DNA of 63,295 bases from Gammaproteobacteria bacterium (GCA_023228645.1 JALOAT010000018.1:1-63295), one strand, 5' to 3'. Numbered from the stretch's first letter, positions 44,884-54,969 are shown. Translations and numbers: made by a program. The notes: generated by a model not told the origin, from the sequence alone.

Positions 44884-45834
44884 ATGAGTGCTTACAGCGT
44901 CAACGATGCCAGCGTGTACACGGACCTTTCCGGTCTGACGCGCCTGCGTGCCGACGCGCGGAGGAATTCCCCCGAAGCGCTCAAGGCGACGGCCCAGCAA
45001 TTCGAGGCCCTGTTCGTGCAAATGATGCTGAAGAGCATGCGCGAGGCCGGGGATGAGCTCGGCGGTGACGCGCTGTTCGGCAGCGATCAGGAACAGCTCT
45101 ATCGGGACATGTACGACAAGCAGATTTCGCTGGAGCTGTCCCAGGGCAGAGGCATCGGACTCGCCGACATGCTGGTGCGTCAACTGGAAGACTCCATTGC
45201 CCGCGCGGCGCCCGCCGAGACCGGCGTGCGGCAGTCATCGGCCGCCCCGCGGCGGGAAGTTGCCGCATCGGACGCGGCGCCCGTCCAAGGGGCGTCGAGT
45301 TCGATGGGTGCTGATAGGTCGGCGGCTGTAGAGCCCGCGCGTTTCGAGAGCCCGGACGCCTTCGTGCGCGCCCTGTGGCCCCACGCGCAGCAGGCCGCGG
45401 CGAAGCTCGGTGTCGACCCGCGCGCTCTGGTGGCGCAGGCAGCGCTGGAGACCGGTTGGGGCAAGGCGGTGATTCAGCGGCCCGACGGTAGCAGCAGTCA
45501 CAACCTGTTCAACATCAAGGCCGACCATCGTTGGGATGGGTCACGGGTGTTCAAGGACACCCTGGAATACCGCGACGGAATCGCGGCAAAGGAGCGGGCG
45601 CCGTTTCGCGCTTATGAATCCTATGCCGCGAGTTTCGACGATTACGTGAACTTCCTGCAGGGCAATCCGCGCTATCGCGATGCCCTGGCGCAGTCAGCCG
45701 ATCCGGTGGCCTTCGTCAGGGAGCTGCAGCGGGCCGGCTACGCCACCGATCCGGCCTATGCGAGAAAGATTGAGGACATCATGGGCCGCGATCTGCTGGC
45801 AGGTGTCGCAACCGACGCGGCGGCGACGGTGTGA
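44884..45834 (+). CDS. flgJ: Peptidoglycan hydrolase / rod cap protein FlgJ
   Basis: Bifunctional: the N-terminal part (about residues 30-100: FEALFVQMMLKSMREAGDEL; LYRDMYDKQISLELSQGRGI) caps the growing rod, and the C-terminal glucosaminidase domain (about 165-305: ALVAQAALETGWGKAVIQRP; NLFNIKADHRW; YASFDDYVNFL-like region) opens peptidoglycan for rod passage. The catalytic Glu is in AALETGWG. A linker of low complexity joins the halves. 316 residues, normal length. Confidence 0.96.
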   Translation: MSAYSVNDASVYTDLSGLTRLRADARRNSPEALKATAQQFEALFVQMMLKSMREAGDELGGDALFGSDQEQLYRDMYDKQISLELSQGRGIGLADMLVRQLEDSIARAAPAETGVRQSSAAPRREVAASDAAPVQGASSSMGADRSAAVEPARFESPDAFVRALWPHAQQAAAKLGVDPRALVAQAALETGWGKAVIQRPDGSSSHNLFNIKADHRWDGSRVFKDTLEYRDGIAAKERAPFRAYESYAASFDDYVNFLQGNPRYRDALAQSADPVAFVRELQRAGYATDPAYARKIEDIMGRDLLAGVATDAAATV

Positions 45835-45894
45835 GGAGTGACTTGGTCATGCACAGCCGGAATTCGGCCAAATCAGCGGGCAATGGGGTGAGTC

Positions 45895-47904
45895 ATGGGT
45901 AACTTCCTCAGCATCGGCATTTCGGGGTTGCTCGCCTCTCAGACGGCGCTGGGCACCACGGCGCACAACGTCGCCAACGTCAATACGCCGGGCTATAGCC
46001 GCCAACGCGCGGACCTTGCCACGCGTCTCCCGCAGCCGACCGGGTCGGGTTTCATCGGAAACGGCGTCAATGTGGTCAACGTGCGGCGTATCTACGACCA
46101 GTTCGCCACCGAACAGGTGCGCAGCCACACCTCACTGAACTCGCGCCTTGCCGTGTACTACGATCTCGCCAGCCAGGTGGACAATCTGCTCGCGGACCCC
46201 GACGCGGGACTCGCGCCGGCATTGCAGAATTTCTTCGATGCGAGCCAGGGCGTCGCCGACAATCCATCGTCCATCCCCGCACGCCAGGTGTTCATCAGCG
46301 AGGCCAATTCGCTGGTCGAGCGTTTCGGTGCCATCGATCAGCGACTCACGAGTCTGCGTGATTCCGTCGGTACGCGCCTGCAAGACCTGGTGATGCAGGT
46401 CAATTCGTTGGCGGAATCCCTGGCCAAGGTCAATCGCGACATCACCCTGGCCGGCGGCGATCTCACCGGACAACCGCCCAACGACCTGTTCGATCGCCGC
46501 GACGAGTTGCTGCGTGAGGTCTCCGAACTCGTGCCGGTGACCACCCTCGAACAGGACGACGGCTCTATCAACGTTTTCATCGGCAACGGCCAGACGCTGG
46601 TGATCGGCTCCGACGCGCGCGGCATCAGCACCATGCGCAATCCCTACAATTCGCACCGGCTGGAGATTTCCGTCGGCCGGACGGGATCCGGTCCCATCAT
46701 CTCGGACTTCATCACCGGCGGCCAACTGGGCGGTGTACTGGAGTTTCGCCGCGACGTCCTCGAGCCCACCGAAAATTCCCTCGGGCGCATTGCCATGGGC
46801 CTCGCGCAGGCCATGAACGAACAGCACGCCCAGGGTATCGACCTCAACAACACGCTGGGCAAGCAGTTTTTCGCCCTGCGTGGACTGCCGGGCGACCCGA
46901 AGCAAGCGTTGCCGGCCTCCACCAATGGCAGCACGGCAAATATCGGCTTCGTCGTTACCGATGTGGCGGCGCTGACCACCAGCGACTACACGGTATCGAC
47001 GCCGGATGGCATCAATTTCAATGTCACACGCGCGAGCGACGGGCGGATCGTCGGTTCGTTTGCGCCGGGCGGCTATCCCTACACCTATCCCGCGGCGCCG
47101 GCCACCATTGATGGATTGCAGTTGACCATCGACGGCCCGACCGCGCCTGGCGACACATTCCTCGTCGAGCCCACACGGTCCGCCACCTCGGACATACGGA
47201 TGCTCATCTCGAACGTGAAGGACATCGCGGCGGCGGCACCGTTTCGGGGTGAACAGGCCGTCGGCAATCTCGGCACGGGGAAGATCACCAACCCGGATGT
47301 CTCTAGTGCCACGAATCTGCCAGCCATTATCGGCGCAGCGCCGCTCACGCTGGTGTTTGATGACGCCACCAACCGGCTCGTAGTGACAGGCGGTACCGCG
47401 GGCGTCGGCAATCCGCTCGGTGCAGGTTGGATCCCCTACAACCCTGCCACGGATAGCAATGGCACGGGCTTCGATCTCGGGCTGGCGCTAGGAATTCCGG
47501 CCTACAACGGCGTCACCTTCACGGTTTCCGGAGCGCCATTGGGCGGCGACACGTTCACCATCGGCAAGAACACGGACGCCAGTGGTGACAACCGCAACAT
47601 GTTGAAGCTTGCAGGTCTTCAGGACGCCGCACTGCTCGAAGGCGGCACCACGAACCTGCAAACCGCCTTTGGGCAGACGGTATCGGGTGTCGGCGCCAAG
47701 ACGCACCAGCTGGACATCAACAGCCGCGCCCAGCAGACCATCCTCGATCAAGCCATCCAGGCGCGCGAGGAGATTGCCGGCGTGAATATGGACGAGGAGG
47801 CGGCCAACCTGATCCGCTTCCAGCAGTCCTATCAGGCGGCGGCCCAGGTGATCGGCGCGGCGGACACTATGTTCCAGACGCTTCTCGATGCGGTGAGGAG
47901 ATAA
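45895..47904 (+). CDS. flgK: Flagellar hook-associated protein 1, FlgK
   Basis: First junction protein between hook and filament, a client of FlgN. 669 residues, somewhat longer than E. coli (547) because of extra central domain. N-terminal motif ISGLLASQTALGTTAHNVAN then VNTPGYSRQRADLAT; C-terminal NMDEEAANLIRFQQSYQAAA followed by QVIGAADTMFQTLLDAVRR. flgL follows after 2 nt. Confidence 0.97.
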   Translation: MGNFLSIGISGLLASQTALGTTAHNVANVNTPGYSRQRADLATRLPQPTGSGFIGNGVNVVNVRRIYDQFATEQVRSHTSLNSRLAVYYDLASQVDNLLADPDAGLAPALQNFFDASQGVADNPSSIPARQVFISEANSLVERFGAIDQRLTSLRDSVGTRLQDLVMQVNSLAESLAKVNRDITLAGGDLTGQPPNDLFDRRDELLREVSELVPVTTLEQDDGSINVFIGNGQTLVIGSDARGISTMRNPYNSHRLEISVGRTGSGPIISDFITGGQLGGVLEFRRDVLEPTENSLGRIAMGLAQAMNEQHAQGIDLNNTLGKQFFALRGLPGDPKQALPASTNGSTANIGFVVTDVAALTTSDYTVSTPDGINFNVTRASDGRIVGSFAPGGYPYTYPAAPATIDGLQLTIDGPTAPGDTFLVEPTRSATSDIRMLISNVKDIAAAAPFRGEQAVGNLGTGKITNPDVSSATNLPAIIGAAPLTLVFDDATNRLVVTGGTAGVGNPLGAGWIPYNPATDSNGTGFDLGLALGIPAYNGVTFTVSGAPLGGDTFTIGKNTDASGDNRNMLKLAGLQDAALLEGGTTNLQTAFGQTVSGVGAKTHQLDINSRAQQTILDQAIQAREEIAGVNMDEEAANLIRFQQSYQAAAQVIGAADTMFQTLLDAVRR

Positions 47905-47906
47905 CC

Positions 47907-49154
47907 ATGCGCATCTCCACGCGACAGATCCAGCAGTTCGGCATCGATTCCATCCTCGGTCAGCAGACCAAGCTGAGCAAGACCCAGCTGCAGGTGGCAA
48001 CCGGCCGGCGTGTGCTGCTGCCGTCGGACGATCCGGTTGCGACCACACAGGTGCTGCGCCTGCGCCAGACCGTGGACACCACCAGCCAATACCAGGCCAA
48101 TGCCGATGCCGCCGCCAATCGTCTGGTGACGGAGGAGGGCGTGCTCGACGGTGTCACCACCCTGTTGCAGCGCGTGCGCGAACTGGCGGTGCAGGCCAAC
48201 AACGCCGTGCAGACGGACGAAACCCGCCGCTATCTGGCGGCGGAGGTGGAGCAGCGGCTAGGTGAGCTGCTCGGCTTGGCGAACGCCAAGGACGGCACCG
48301 GCGACTATCTGTTCTCCGGCACGAAAGGCGCCACTCAGCCCTTTGCAAAGACCAGTGTCGGATACCGTTACGACGGCGATCAATCGCAACGCATGGTACA
48401 GATCGGCGCCGGGAGGCAAATACCCGATGGCGATCAAGGCGCGGAAGTCTTCCAGTTCGTGCGCAACGGCAACGGTGTGTTCGTGACAGAAGCGAACCCG
48501 GCCAATACCGGCACGGGCATCATCGATCCGGGCAACGTGGTCGACAGCTTCGTCCCTTCACTGCCCAACGGCTACTCCATCCAGTTCAGCGACGTGGGCG
48601 TGCCGCCCGTGCTGTCCTATGAGGTGTTCGATTCCGCCGGCAATCCCGTACCCGTGCTCGATGCCACGGGAACACCGGTGCTGGGACCCATACCCTATTT
48701 GTCCGGTGAACCCATCGAATTCGCTGGAGCCAAGGTATCCGTGGCAGGCCAGCCGGTGGCGGGCGACGAGTTTACCGTCAAGTCCAGTGAGTATCAGGAC
48801 ATCTTCCAGACGCTGGAAAACCTGATTTCCGCGCTGCACTCGCCGGCGACCGATCCCACACAGCGCGCGCATCTTGGCAACAACATCAACCGGACCCTCA
48901 CTGACGTCGATCAGGCCATGGGCAACATCTTGGTGGTGCGATCGAGCATCGGCGCGCGCCTGAACGCCATCGACAGCCAGAAATATGTCAACGACGAATA
49001 CCTGCTGCAAAGCGAGCAGATTCTGTCGTCCATCCAGGATCTCGATTACGCGGAAGCGATCAGCCGCCTCCACCTCCAGGCAGCCGGGCTCGAGGCGTCA
49101 CAGGCGGCGTACATGAAGGTCAACGGACTCACGATGTTCAATTTCATGAAATAG
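47907..49154 (+). CDS. flgL: Flagellar hook-associated protein 3, FlgL
   Basis: Second junction protein, flagellin-like. 415 residues; N-terminal D0/D1 helices (QTKLSKTQLQVATGRRVLLP; SDDPVATTQVLRLRQTV; QRVRELAVQANNAVQTDETR) and C-terminal helices (EAISRLHLQAAGLEASQAAY ending in NFMK). Last gene of the flgB-flgL run; a CGCCCG/CGGGCG hairpin follows at about 49174-49191. Confidence 0.97.
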   Translation: MRISTRQIQQFGIDSILGQQTKLSKTQLQVATGRRVLLPSDDPVATTQVLRLRQTVDTTSQYQANADAAANRLVTEEGVLDGVTTLLQRVRELAVQANNAVQTDETRRYLAAEVEQRLGELLGLANAKDGTGDYLFSGTKGATQPFAKTSVGYRYDGDQSQRMVQIGAGRQIPDGDQGAEVFQFVRNGNGVFVTEANPANTGTGIIDPGNVVDSFVPSLPNGYSIQFSDVGVPPVLSYEVFDSAGNPVPVLDATGTPVLGPIPYLSGEPIEFAGAKVSVAGQPVAGDEFTVKSSEYQDIFQTLENLISALHSPATDPTQRAHLGNNINRTLTDVDQAMGNILVVRSSIGARLNAIDSQKYVNDEYLLQSEQILSSIQDLDYAEAISRLHLQAAGLEASQAAYMKVNGLTMFNFMK

Positions 49155-49281
49155 CGCGAGTCCTTGAGGTTTCGCCCGCTGCGACGGGCGATGGTTCAGG
49201 AGTGGTGGTCATTCATCGCGAATGCCAGGCCATTCATCGGTAGGGGGGCAATCAGATGCCCCATAGCAAAGGAGAAGGGTC

Positions 49282-50733
49282 ATGCCCCAAGTCATCAATA
49301 CCAACATCATGTCGCTGAATGCACAGCGCAACCTGAACGCGTCCCAGAGCGACCTGCAAACGTCATTGCAGCGTCTCTCGTCGGGCCTGCGTATCAACAG
49401 CGCGAAGGACGACGCGGCGGGTCTCGCCATTTCCCAGCGCTTCACCGCGCAGATCCGCGGCCTCAACCAGGCGGTGCGCAATGCCAACGACGGCATCTCC
49501 TTGGCGCAGACTGCTGAAGGCGCGCTGGCCGAGGTGGGTAATATCCTCCAGCGTATCCGCGAGCTGGCGGTACAGTCCGCCAACGCCACCAACTCTGCCA
49601 CGGACCGCCAGGCCCTGCAGTCGGAAGTGGGGCAGCTGGTGTCCGAGCTCGACCGCATTGCCACCTCCACCGACTTCAACGGCCAGAAGCTGCTTGACGG
49701 CACCTTCGGTTCCGCGCAGTTCCAGGTGGGCGCCAACGCCAACGAGACCATCATCACCACCACCGGTAACTTCCGCACCTCCCAGTACGGCACCTACCGC
49801 GTGGAGGGCGCCAAGTCCTCCGGTGATTCCGGCGCGCGCCTGAACGGTGAGACCCTCACCATCAACGGTGCCTTGGGCAGTGATCCTTTGACCATCCCGG
49901 CCGATGCCAGCGCCCAGAAGGTGGCCGAAATGGTGAACGAGGCCACCCCGAGAACGGGTGTGACCGCCAGTGCCAGGACAGAGCTGGACATCAAGTTCGG
50001 TGCTAATGCCGGTGCCTTCGCGCTGAAGCTGACCGGCGATAACAGCACGGCACAGACCATCTCGTTTTCCCTGAGCGCGAACAGCGGTGCGGATGCCTTG
50101 GCGGCCGCAGTGACGGCCTTCAACGACCAGTCGTCCAAGACCGGTGTGATCGCACGGGTGAACGCAGCCGGCGACGGTATCACTCTGACCCACGCCAAGG
50201 GCAACAACATCACCCTTGAGAGAGATGCTGCGGTGACCAATGGCGATACGGTGACCGTGGGCGTTGCCACAATCTCCGCATCCGGCGCCACCTCAAGCGC
50301 CGTGATTTCGGGTCAGGTGACCTTCGACTCCGACAAGTCGTTCAACGTCGTCGGTGATCCGAACTCGGTGACCACGCCCGAGACACTGGACGATGCTTCT
50401 AAGGCCTCGGACCTGAAGCAGGTCTCCGAACTCGACATCACCTCGGTGGACAATGCCAACCTGGCGCTGGCCATCGTGGACTCGGCGCTGGCCAGCGTGA
50501 ACACCCAGCGAGCCAAGTTCGGTGCCCTGCAGAACCGTTTCGTGTCCACCATCGCCAACCTGAGCACCACCTCGGAGAACCTGACGGCCGCCCGCAGCCG
50601 TATCCAGGACGCGGACTTCGCCGCCGAAACCGCAGCCCTGACCCGCGCCCAGATCCTGCAGCAGGCGGGTACGGCGATGCTGGCCCAGGCCAACCAGGTC
50701 CCGCAGAACGTGCTGAACCTGCTGGGCGGCTAA
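49282..50733 (+). CDS. fliC: Flagellin, copy 1
   Basis: Filament subunit of 483 residues. The conserved N-terminal (MPQVINTNIMSLNAQRNLNA to about residue 170) and C-terminal (ITSVDNANLALAIVDSALAS; NLTAARSRIQDADFAAETAA; LAQANQVPQNVLNLLGG) halves of the D0/D1 core are almost identical to copy 2, whereas the surface domain (about 175-380) diverges. Ribosome site AAGGAGAAGG is GGA-rich. I find no sigma-28 promoter in the 127-nt upstream gap. Many Ser/Thr in the surface domain make it a fitting substrate for the GT41 enzyme, but this is inference. Confidence 0.97.
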   Translation: MPQVINTNIMSLNAQRNLNASQSDLQTSLQRLSSGLRINSAKDDAAGLAISQRFTAQIRGLNQAVRNANDGISLAQTAEGALAEVGNILQRIRELAVQSANATNSATDRQALQSEVGQLVSELDRIATSTDFNGQKLLDGTFGSAQFQVGANANETIITTTGNFRTSQYGTYRVEGAKSSGDSGARLNGETLTINGALGSDPLTIPADASAQKVAEMVNEATPRTGVTASARTELDIKFGANAGAFALKLTGDNSTAQTISFSLSANSGADALAAAVTAFNDQSSKTGVIARVNAAGDGITLTHAKGNNITLERDAAVTNGDTVTVGVATISASGATSSAVISGQVTFDSDKSFNVVGDPNSVTTPETLDDASKASDLKQVSELDITSVDNANLALAIVDSALASVNTQRAKFGALQNRFVSTIANLSTTSENLTAARSRIQDADFAAETAALTRAQILQQAGTAMLAQANQVPQNVLNLLGG

Positions 50734-50772
50734 GGGGCCGTTTGGAACCTGTGGCCTGCATGGCGGAGCACC

Positions 50773-50802
50773 CACCGCCCTTTCCTCCGGGAGAGGGCGG
50801 TG
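50773..50802 (+). terminator. Hairpin between the two flagellin genes
   Basis: CACCGCCCT (50773-50781) with AGGGCGGTG (50794-50802) and a small inner CTC/GAG stem; T-rich but interrupted tail. Probably ends the copy 1 transcript. The 353-nt gap holds this hairpin and the sigma-28 promoter; no gene is seen. Confidence 0.65.
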
Positions 50803-50960
50803 TGACGGGCGCCTCTTTCGCTTTTCCTTCCGGACGGTCTCTTGGTCACATCTTGCGCGCACACTCCCTCTCCCTCCGGGAGACGAGCGCATGGTCATCC
50901 CTTCATGCTTGTCATCTGTTCTGTTTTTTCAATGAGTTAGGAGGATTTCGCACGCCGGGC

Positions 50961-50988
50961 TAAAGTTTCGTTTACCTGGGGTCGACAT
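50961..50988 (+). promoter_or_regulatory. Sigma-28 promoter of flagellin copy 2
   Basis: TAAAGTTT (50961-50968, exact -35), 12-nt spacer, GTCGACAT (50981-50988, five of eight). About 98 nt before the start codon, giving a long leader. Confidence 0.75.
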
Positions 50989-51086
50989 TAAGGCCGGAAG
51001 CGGTGAATGCCTTTGGGCATATCCGCTAATTACAGCCGGAAGCCGCAGTCGCTCAGCGACACAGAAGCGGCAACAGGAGAAGTGTC

Positions 51087-52523
51087 ATGCCCCAGATTAT
51101 CAACACCAACATCATGTCGCTGAACTCCCAGCGCAACCTGAACTCGTCCCAGAGCGACCTGCAGACCTCTTTGCAGCGCCTCTCTTCGGGTCTGCGTATC
51201 AATAGCGCCAAGGACGACGCGGCGGGCCTCGCCATTTCCCAGCGCTTCACCGCGCAGATCCGCGGCCTGAACCAGGCGGTGCGTAACGCCAACGACGGCA
51301 TCTCCCTGGCGCAGACCGCCGAAGGCGCGCTCACCGAGGTCGGCAACATCCTCCAGCGTATCCGCGAGCTGGCGGTGCAGTCCGCCAACGCCACCAACTC
51401 CGCCAGCGACCGCCAGGCCCTGCAGTCGGAAGTGGGCCAGCTGGTGTCCGAGCTGGATCGCATCGCCACGGCCACCGACTTTAACGGTCAGAGGCTGCTC
51501 GATGGCACCTTTGGTTCCGCCCAGTTCCAGGTGGGCGCCAACGCCAACGAGACCATCATCGCCACCACCGGCAACTTCCGTACCTCCCAGTACGGCGACT
51601 TCCGTGCGGAAGGTCGTACCGCGAGTTCGGGCTCGACGGGCGGGATGTCGGCCGAAGACCTGACCATCAACGGCGCCATCGGCAGCAAGACCCTGACCAT
51701 CGCCGCCGATTCCAGCGCGCAGAAGGTAGCCCAGCAGGTGAACGAGGCCACGTCGGCGACCGGCGTGACCGCCAGTGCCAAGACCGAACTCAAAGTGACG
51801 TTTGGTGGGGTTGGTTCCTACGCCCTGACCATTGCTAGCGACAACGCCACCGCGCAGACGGTGTCGTTCTCCCTGAGTGCGGCCACCGGCGCCGACGCCC
51901 TGGCCTCGGCGGTGACGGCCTTCAACGACCAGACCTCGAAAACCGGTGTGACCGCCCGGGTGGCGGATGACGGTAACGGCATCATGCTGACCCACGCCAA
52001 GGGCAACAATATCGCCCTCAAGACGACGGCAACGGACAACGCCGGCACGGTGACTGCGGACACCGCCGTCCTCGCCACGGATGACCACGGCGCGAATACC
52101 GCCACGATTACCGGCCATGTGACCTTCGACTCGGACAAGTCGTTCAACGTGGTCTCAACCGTTGGGGCCGGGGGGGTGTTTGGCGTGGCGAACCAAGCTG
52201 CGAGTCTGGAGGCGGTCGCCGAGCTCGACATCACCTCGGTGGAAAACGCCAACCTGGCGCTGGCCATCGTGGACTCGGCGCTGGCCAACGTGAACACCCA
52301 GCGCGCCAAGTTCGGTGCCTTGCAGAACCGCTTCCAGTCGACCATCTCGAACCTGAGCACGACGGCCGAGAACCTCTCCGCCGCCCGCAGCCGCATCCAG
52401 GACGCGGACTTCGCATCCGAGACGGCGGCCCTGACCCGCGCGCAGATCCTGCAACAGGCAGGTACGGCGATGCTGGCCCAGGCCAATCAGGTCCCGCAGA
52501 ACGTCCTGAGTCTGCTGCGCTAA
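51087..52523 (+). CDS. fliC: Flagellin, copy 2
   Basis: Second filament subunit, 478 residues, tandem duplicate of copy 1. The first ~165 residues (MPQIINTNIMSLNSQRNLNS...) and last ~100 (SAARSRIQDADFASETAALT...VLSLLR) are near-identical to copy 1; the central surface domain differs and ends in a different loop (VVSTVGAGGVFGVANQAASL). It has its own sigma-28 promoter. Strong conservation of the ends, at DNA level too, suggests recent duplication or gene conversion. Confidence 0.97.
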   Translation: MPQIINTNIMSLNSQRNLNSSQSDLQTSLQRLSSGLRINSAKDDAAGLAISQRFTAQIRGLNQAVRNANDGISLAQTAEGALTEVGNILQRIRELAVQSANATNSASDRQALQSEVGQLVSELDRIATATDFNGQRLLDGTFGSAQFQVGANANETIIATTGNFRTSQYGDFRAEGRTASSGSTGGMSAEDLTINGAIGSKTLTIAADSSAQKVAQQVNEATSATGVTASAKTELKVTFGGVGSYALTIASDNATAQTVSFSLSAATGADALASAVTAFNDQTSKTGVTARVADDGNGIMLTHAKGNNIALKTTATDNAGTVTADTAVLATDDHGANTATITGHVTFDSDKSFNVVSTVGAGGVFGVANQAASLEAVAELDITSVENANLALAIVDSALANVNTQRAKFGALQNRFQSTISNLSTTAENLSAARSRIQDADFASETAALTRAQILQQAGTAMLAQANQVPQNVLSLLR

Positions 52524-52558
52524 CTCCGCAGTAAACTGAGGCAGGTGTAGTGCCGGAC

Positions 52559-52582
52559 GGGAGCGGGCGCAGGCCCGCTCCC
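52559..52582 (+). terminator. Perfect 10-bp hairpin between flagellin copy 2 and flaG
   Basis: GGGAGCGGGC (52559-52568), loop GCAG, GCCCGCTCCC (52573-52582). No T-run. It ends 10 nt before the flaG ribosome site and may lower read-through or protect the flagellin mRNA 3' end. Confidence 0.6.
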
Positions 52583-52606
52583 GTGTCGGCGCAGGAGGTG
52601 GATACC

Positions 52607-53005
52607 ATGGCCATGCAGGTGACGAATGACAGGTCTCCGCCCCAGTTGGTGCCACTGAAGCCGGTCGCCACCGGCGAGGTGCCGCCCGCCGGGGCCCGCC
52701 CGGCGGACGCCGGGGCAAAAGAGGCCGAGCTTCAGGCGACGGCGCGAAAGCCGGTGCCCGAGGCTTCTGTTTCCGAAATCGTGGGCCAGATGGCCCAGAT
52801 CATCCGTCGCGACCTCAACTTCTCCCTGGACGAGGACAGCGGCAAGATGGTCGTCAAGATCATCGACGCCGAGAGCCAGGAGACGGTTCGCCAGATCCCG
52901 CCGGAAGAATTGCTGGCGCTGGCACGCCGATTGCAACAAATCGAGCAGGAGCAATCCGCGTCAGGAGACCAACTGAAAGGATTGCTGTTGACCACCAAGG
53001 CCTAA
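52607..53005 (+). CDS. flaG: Flagellar protein FlaG
   Basis: Small protein that influences filament length. ATG 52607 lies 8 nt after AGGAGG; a longer GTG frame begins inside the hairpin and is not used. The 132-residue product has a Pro-rich N terminus and the FlaG domain (INRRDLNFSLDEDSG-like IIRRDLNFSLDEDSGKMVVK; IIDAESQETVRQIPPEELLA). fliD follows 11 nt later. Confidence 0.92.
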   Translation: MAMQVTNDRSPPQLVPLKPVATGEVPPAGARPADAGAKEAELQATARKPVPEASVSEIVGQMAQIIRRDLNFSLDEDSGKMVVKIIDAESQETVRQIPPEELLALARRLQQIEQEQSASGDQLKGLLLTTKA

Positions 53006-53016
53006 CGGGAGGCAAC

Positions 53017-54960
53017 ATGGCTTCGATCGCGTCAATGGGTGTGGGTTCCGGCATGGACATCGCGGGCCTGGTCCAGAAGCTGGTTGCGGCGGAACGCCAG
53101 CCGGCAGAGCAGCGCCTGATCCGACGCGAGACCAACCTCTCCGTACAACTGAGCGCCTTGGGCAGTTTGAAAGGCGCCATGGCGGACTTTCAGTCGGCCT
53201 TGTCTTCGCTGAAGGACATCTCCGCTTTCAACAAACGCACCGCCACCTCGGGCAATACCGACCTCTATACGGTATCCGCGGGCAGCAATGCCGTGGCAGG
53301 CAACTACGAAGTGGAAGTGATCGCCACGGCACAGAGCCACAAGATCGCCAGCGATCCGTTCACTGCCGCCACCGATGTGGTGGGCACAGGCACGCTGACC
53401 TTTCAATTCGGCGACCCCACCAAACCGGCCCAGACCGTGGCCATCGACGCGGCCCACAGCAGCCTCGAGGGTATCCGCAATGCGGTCAATGCGGCGAACA
53501 TCGGCGTGCGCGCCTCCATCGTCAACGGCGACGACGGTTATCAGTTGGTGTTCGCCTCCCAGAACACCGGTCTCGACAACGCACTCAAGGTGAGCGTCGC
53601 CGACGATGACGGCGGCGACACCGACACGACGGGGCTTTCCCAGCTGGCCTTCAACGCCAGTGCCGGAAATATGACGCAGATCGTTGCCGCCGAGGATGCC
53701 GAGATTAAAGTGGACGGCATCAAAGTCACCAGCTCCAACAACACCTTCGCCAACGTCGTCGATGGCGTTACCGTGACGGCCAAAAAGGCCGAACCGGGCG
53801 CCAAATCGAAAATGTCCATCGCACTGGATACGGCGTCCACCTCCACGGCGGTGGAGAATTTCGTCTCGGCCTACAACGAATTGATGGGCACCATCAATTC
53901 CATCGCGGGCTACGATGCCGAGACCAAGCAAGCGGGCCCGATGGTCGGCGATGCGGGCATACGCGGCATCACCATGCAGCTGCGCCAAATGCTCGGCGGG
54001 GTGATCCCAGGTGGGGAGTTCAAGACCCTGGCGGATCTCGGCATCAAGACCCAGCGGGATGGCACCCTCAGCCTGGACAAGACCGTCCTGGGGAAGGCGC
54101 TGTCCAGCAATTATGACGACGTGGGACGGTTGTTCGCCGCGGGGGCCAAGGTGAGCGACCCTCAAGTGCGTTTCGTGAGCGCCGGCGACAAGACCCAGCC
54201 CGGGGACTACGCCCTGAATATCACGCAGCTTGCCACGCACGGCGTCTACACGGGAAACGCACCCGTCACCACCACAGTGGGCGATACCAACGACACCCTC
54301 AGGATCAAGGTGGATGGCGTCTCGTCCAGCGTCATCACGCTTGCGCAGGGCGACTATACCGGCGAGGCATTGGCCTCAGAGCTGCAAAGCCGAATCAATG
54401 GCGACAGCGCGCTCAAGGAGGCCGGTGTCTCCGTGAGTGTGGAATTCGACGGCTCCCGTTTCATCCTCACCTCGGATCGCTACGGCAGCGGCTCGAGCGT
54501 GGAAATCCTCGGCGGTAATACCGCCGATTTCGGCCTGCCCGCGGGTGCAGGGACCACCGGCCTTGACGTAGCCGGCACCATCAATGGCGTGGAGGCCCTT
54601 GGCACCGGCCAGACTCTAACCTCCTCCGGCGGACTCAAGGTGGAGGTGACCGGTGGCGACACGGGTGATCGTGGCAGCGTGCTGTTCTCGCACGGTATCG
54701 CGGCGCAGGTCGATTCGCTGCTGACGAGAATGCTCGACGACAAGGGCCTGCTCAGCAGCAGGAGCAAGGGCCTGGACAACCAGGTAAAAGACGTGATGAC
54801 GCAGCGCGAGACCCTGGAGCGGCGCATGCAGATGGTGGAACAGCGCTACATCGCCCAGTTCACCGCCATGGACACCATGATTGCGAAGCTCAATTCCACC
54901 GGCAGCTACCTCAACCAGCAGCTTGCCTCGCTGGCCAAGCTGGGCAGCAACAGCAAGTAA
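53017..54960 (+). CDS. fliD: Flagellar filament capping protein FliD
   Basis: Cap under which flagellin folds into the filament tip. 647 residues, longer than E. coli (468), with N-terminal FliD_N (GVGSGMDIAGLVQKLVAAER; FQSALSSLKDISAFNKRTAT), FliD_C in the second half (ADLGIKTQRDGTLSLDKTVL) and the terminal helical segment (LERRMQMVEQRYIAQFTAMD; LNSTGSYLNQQLASLAKLG). Two flagellin-hook IN-type segments are in the middle. Confidence 0.97.
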   Translation: MASIASMGVGSGMDIAGLVQKLVAAERQPAEQRLIRRETNLSVQLSALGSLKGAMADFQSALSSLKDISAFNKRTATSGNTDLYTVSAGSNAVAGNYEVEVIATAQSHKIASDPFTAATDVVGTGTLTFQFGDPTKPAQTVAIDAAHSSLEGIRNAVNAANIGVRASIVNGDDGYQLVFASQNTGLDNALKVSVADDDGGDTDTTGLSQLAFNASAGNMTQIVAAEDAEIKVDGIKVTSSNNTFANVVDGVTVTAKKAEPGAKSKMSIALDTASTSTAVENFVSAYNELMGTINSIAGYDAETKQAGPMVGDAGIRGITMQLRQMLGGVIPGGEFKTLADLGIKTQRDGTLSLDKTVLGKALSSNYDDVGRLFAAGAKVSDPQVRFVSAGDKTQPGDYALNITQLATHGVYTGNAPVTTTVGDTNDTLRIKVDGVSSSVITLAQGDYTGEALASELQSRINGDSALKEAGVSVSVEFDGSRFILTSDRYGSGSSVEILGGNTADFGLPAGAGTTGLDVAGTINGVEALGTGQTLTSSGGLKVEVTGGDTGDRGSVLFSHGIAAQVDSLLTRMLDDKGLLSSRSKGLDNQVKDVMTQRETLERRMQMVEQRYIAQFTAMDTMIAKLNSTGSYLNQQLASLAKLGSNSK

Positions 54961-54969
54961 GGAGCCGCA

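Noticed and set aside
49155..49281. Sigma-28 promoter for flagellin copy 1
   Set aside because: The only similar string (TGAGGTTT ... GGCGATGG) has a 14-nt spacer and weak boxes, and overlaps the hairpin after flgL.
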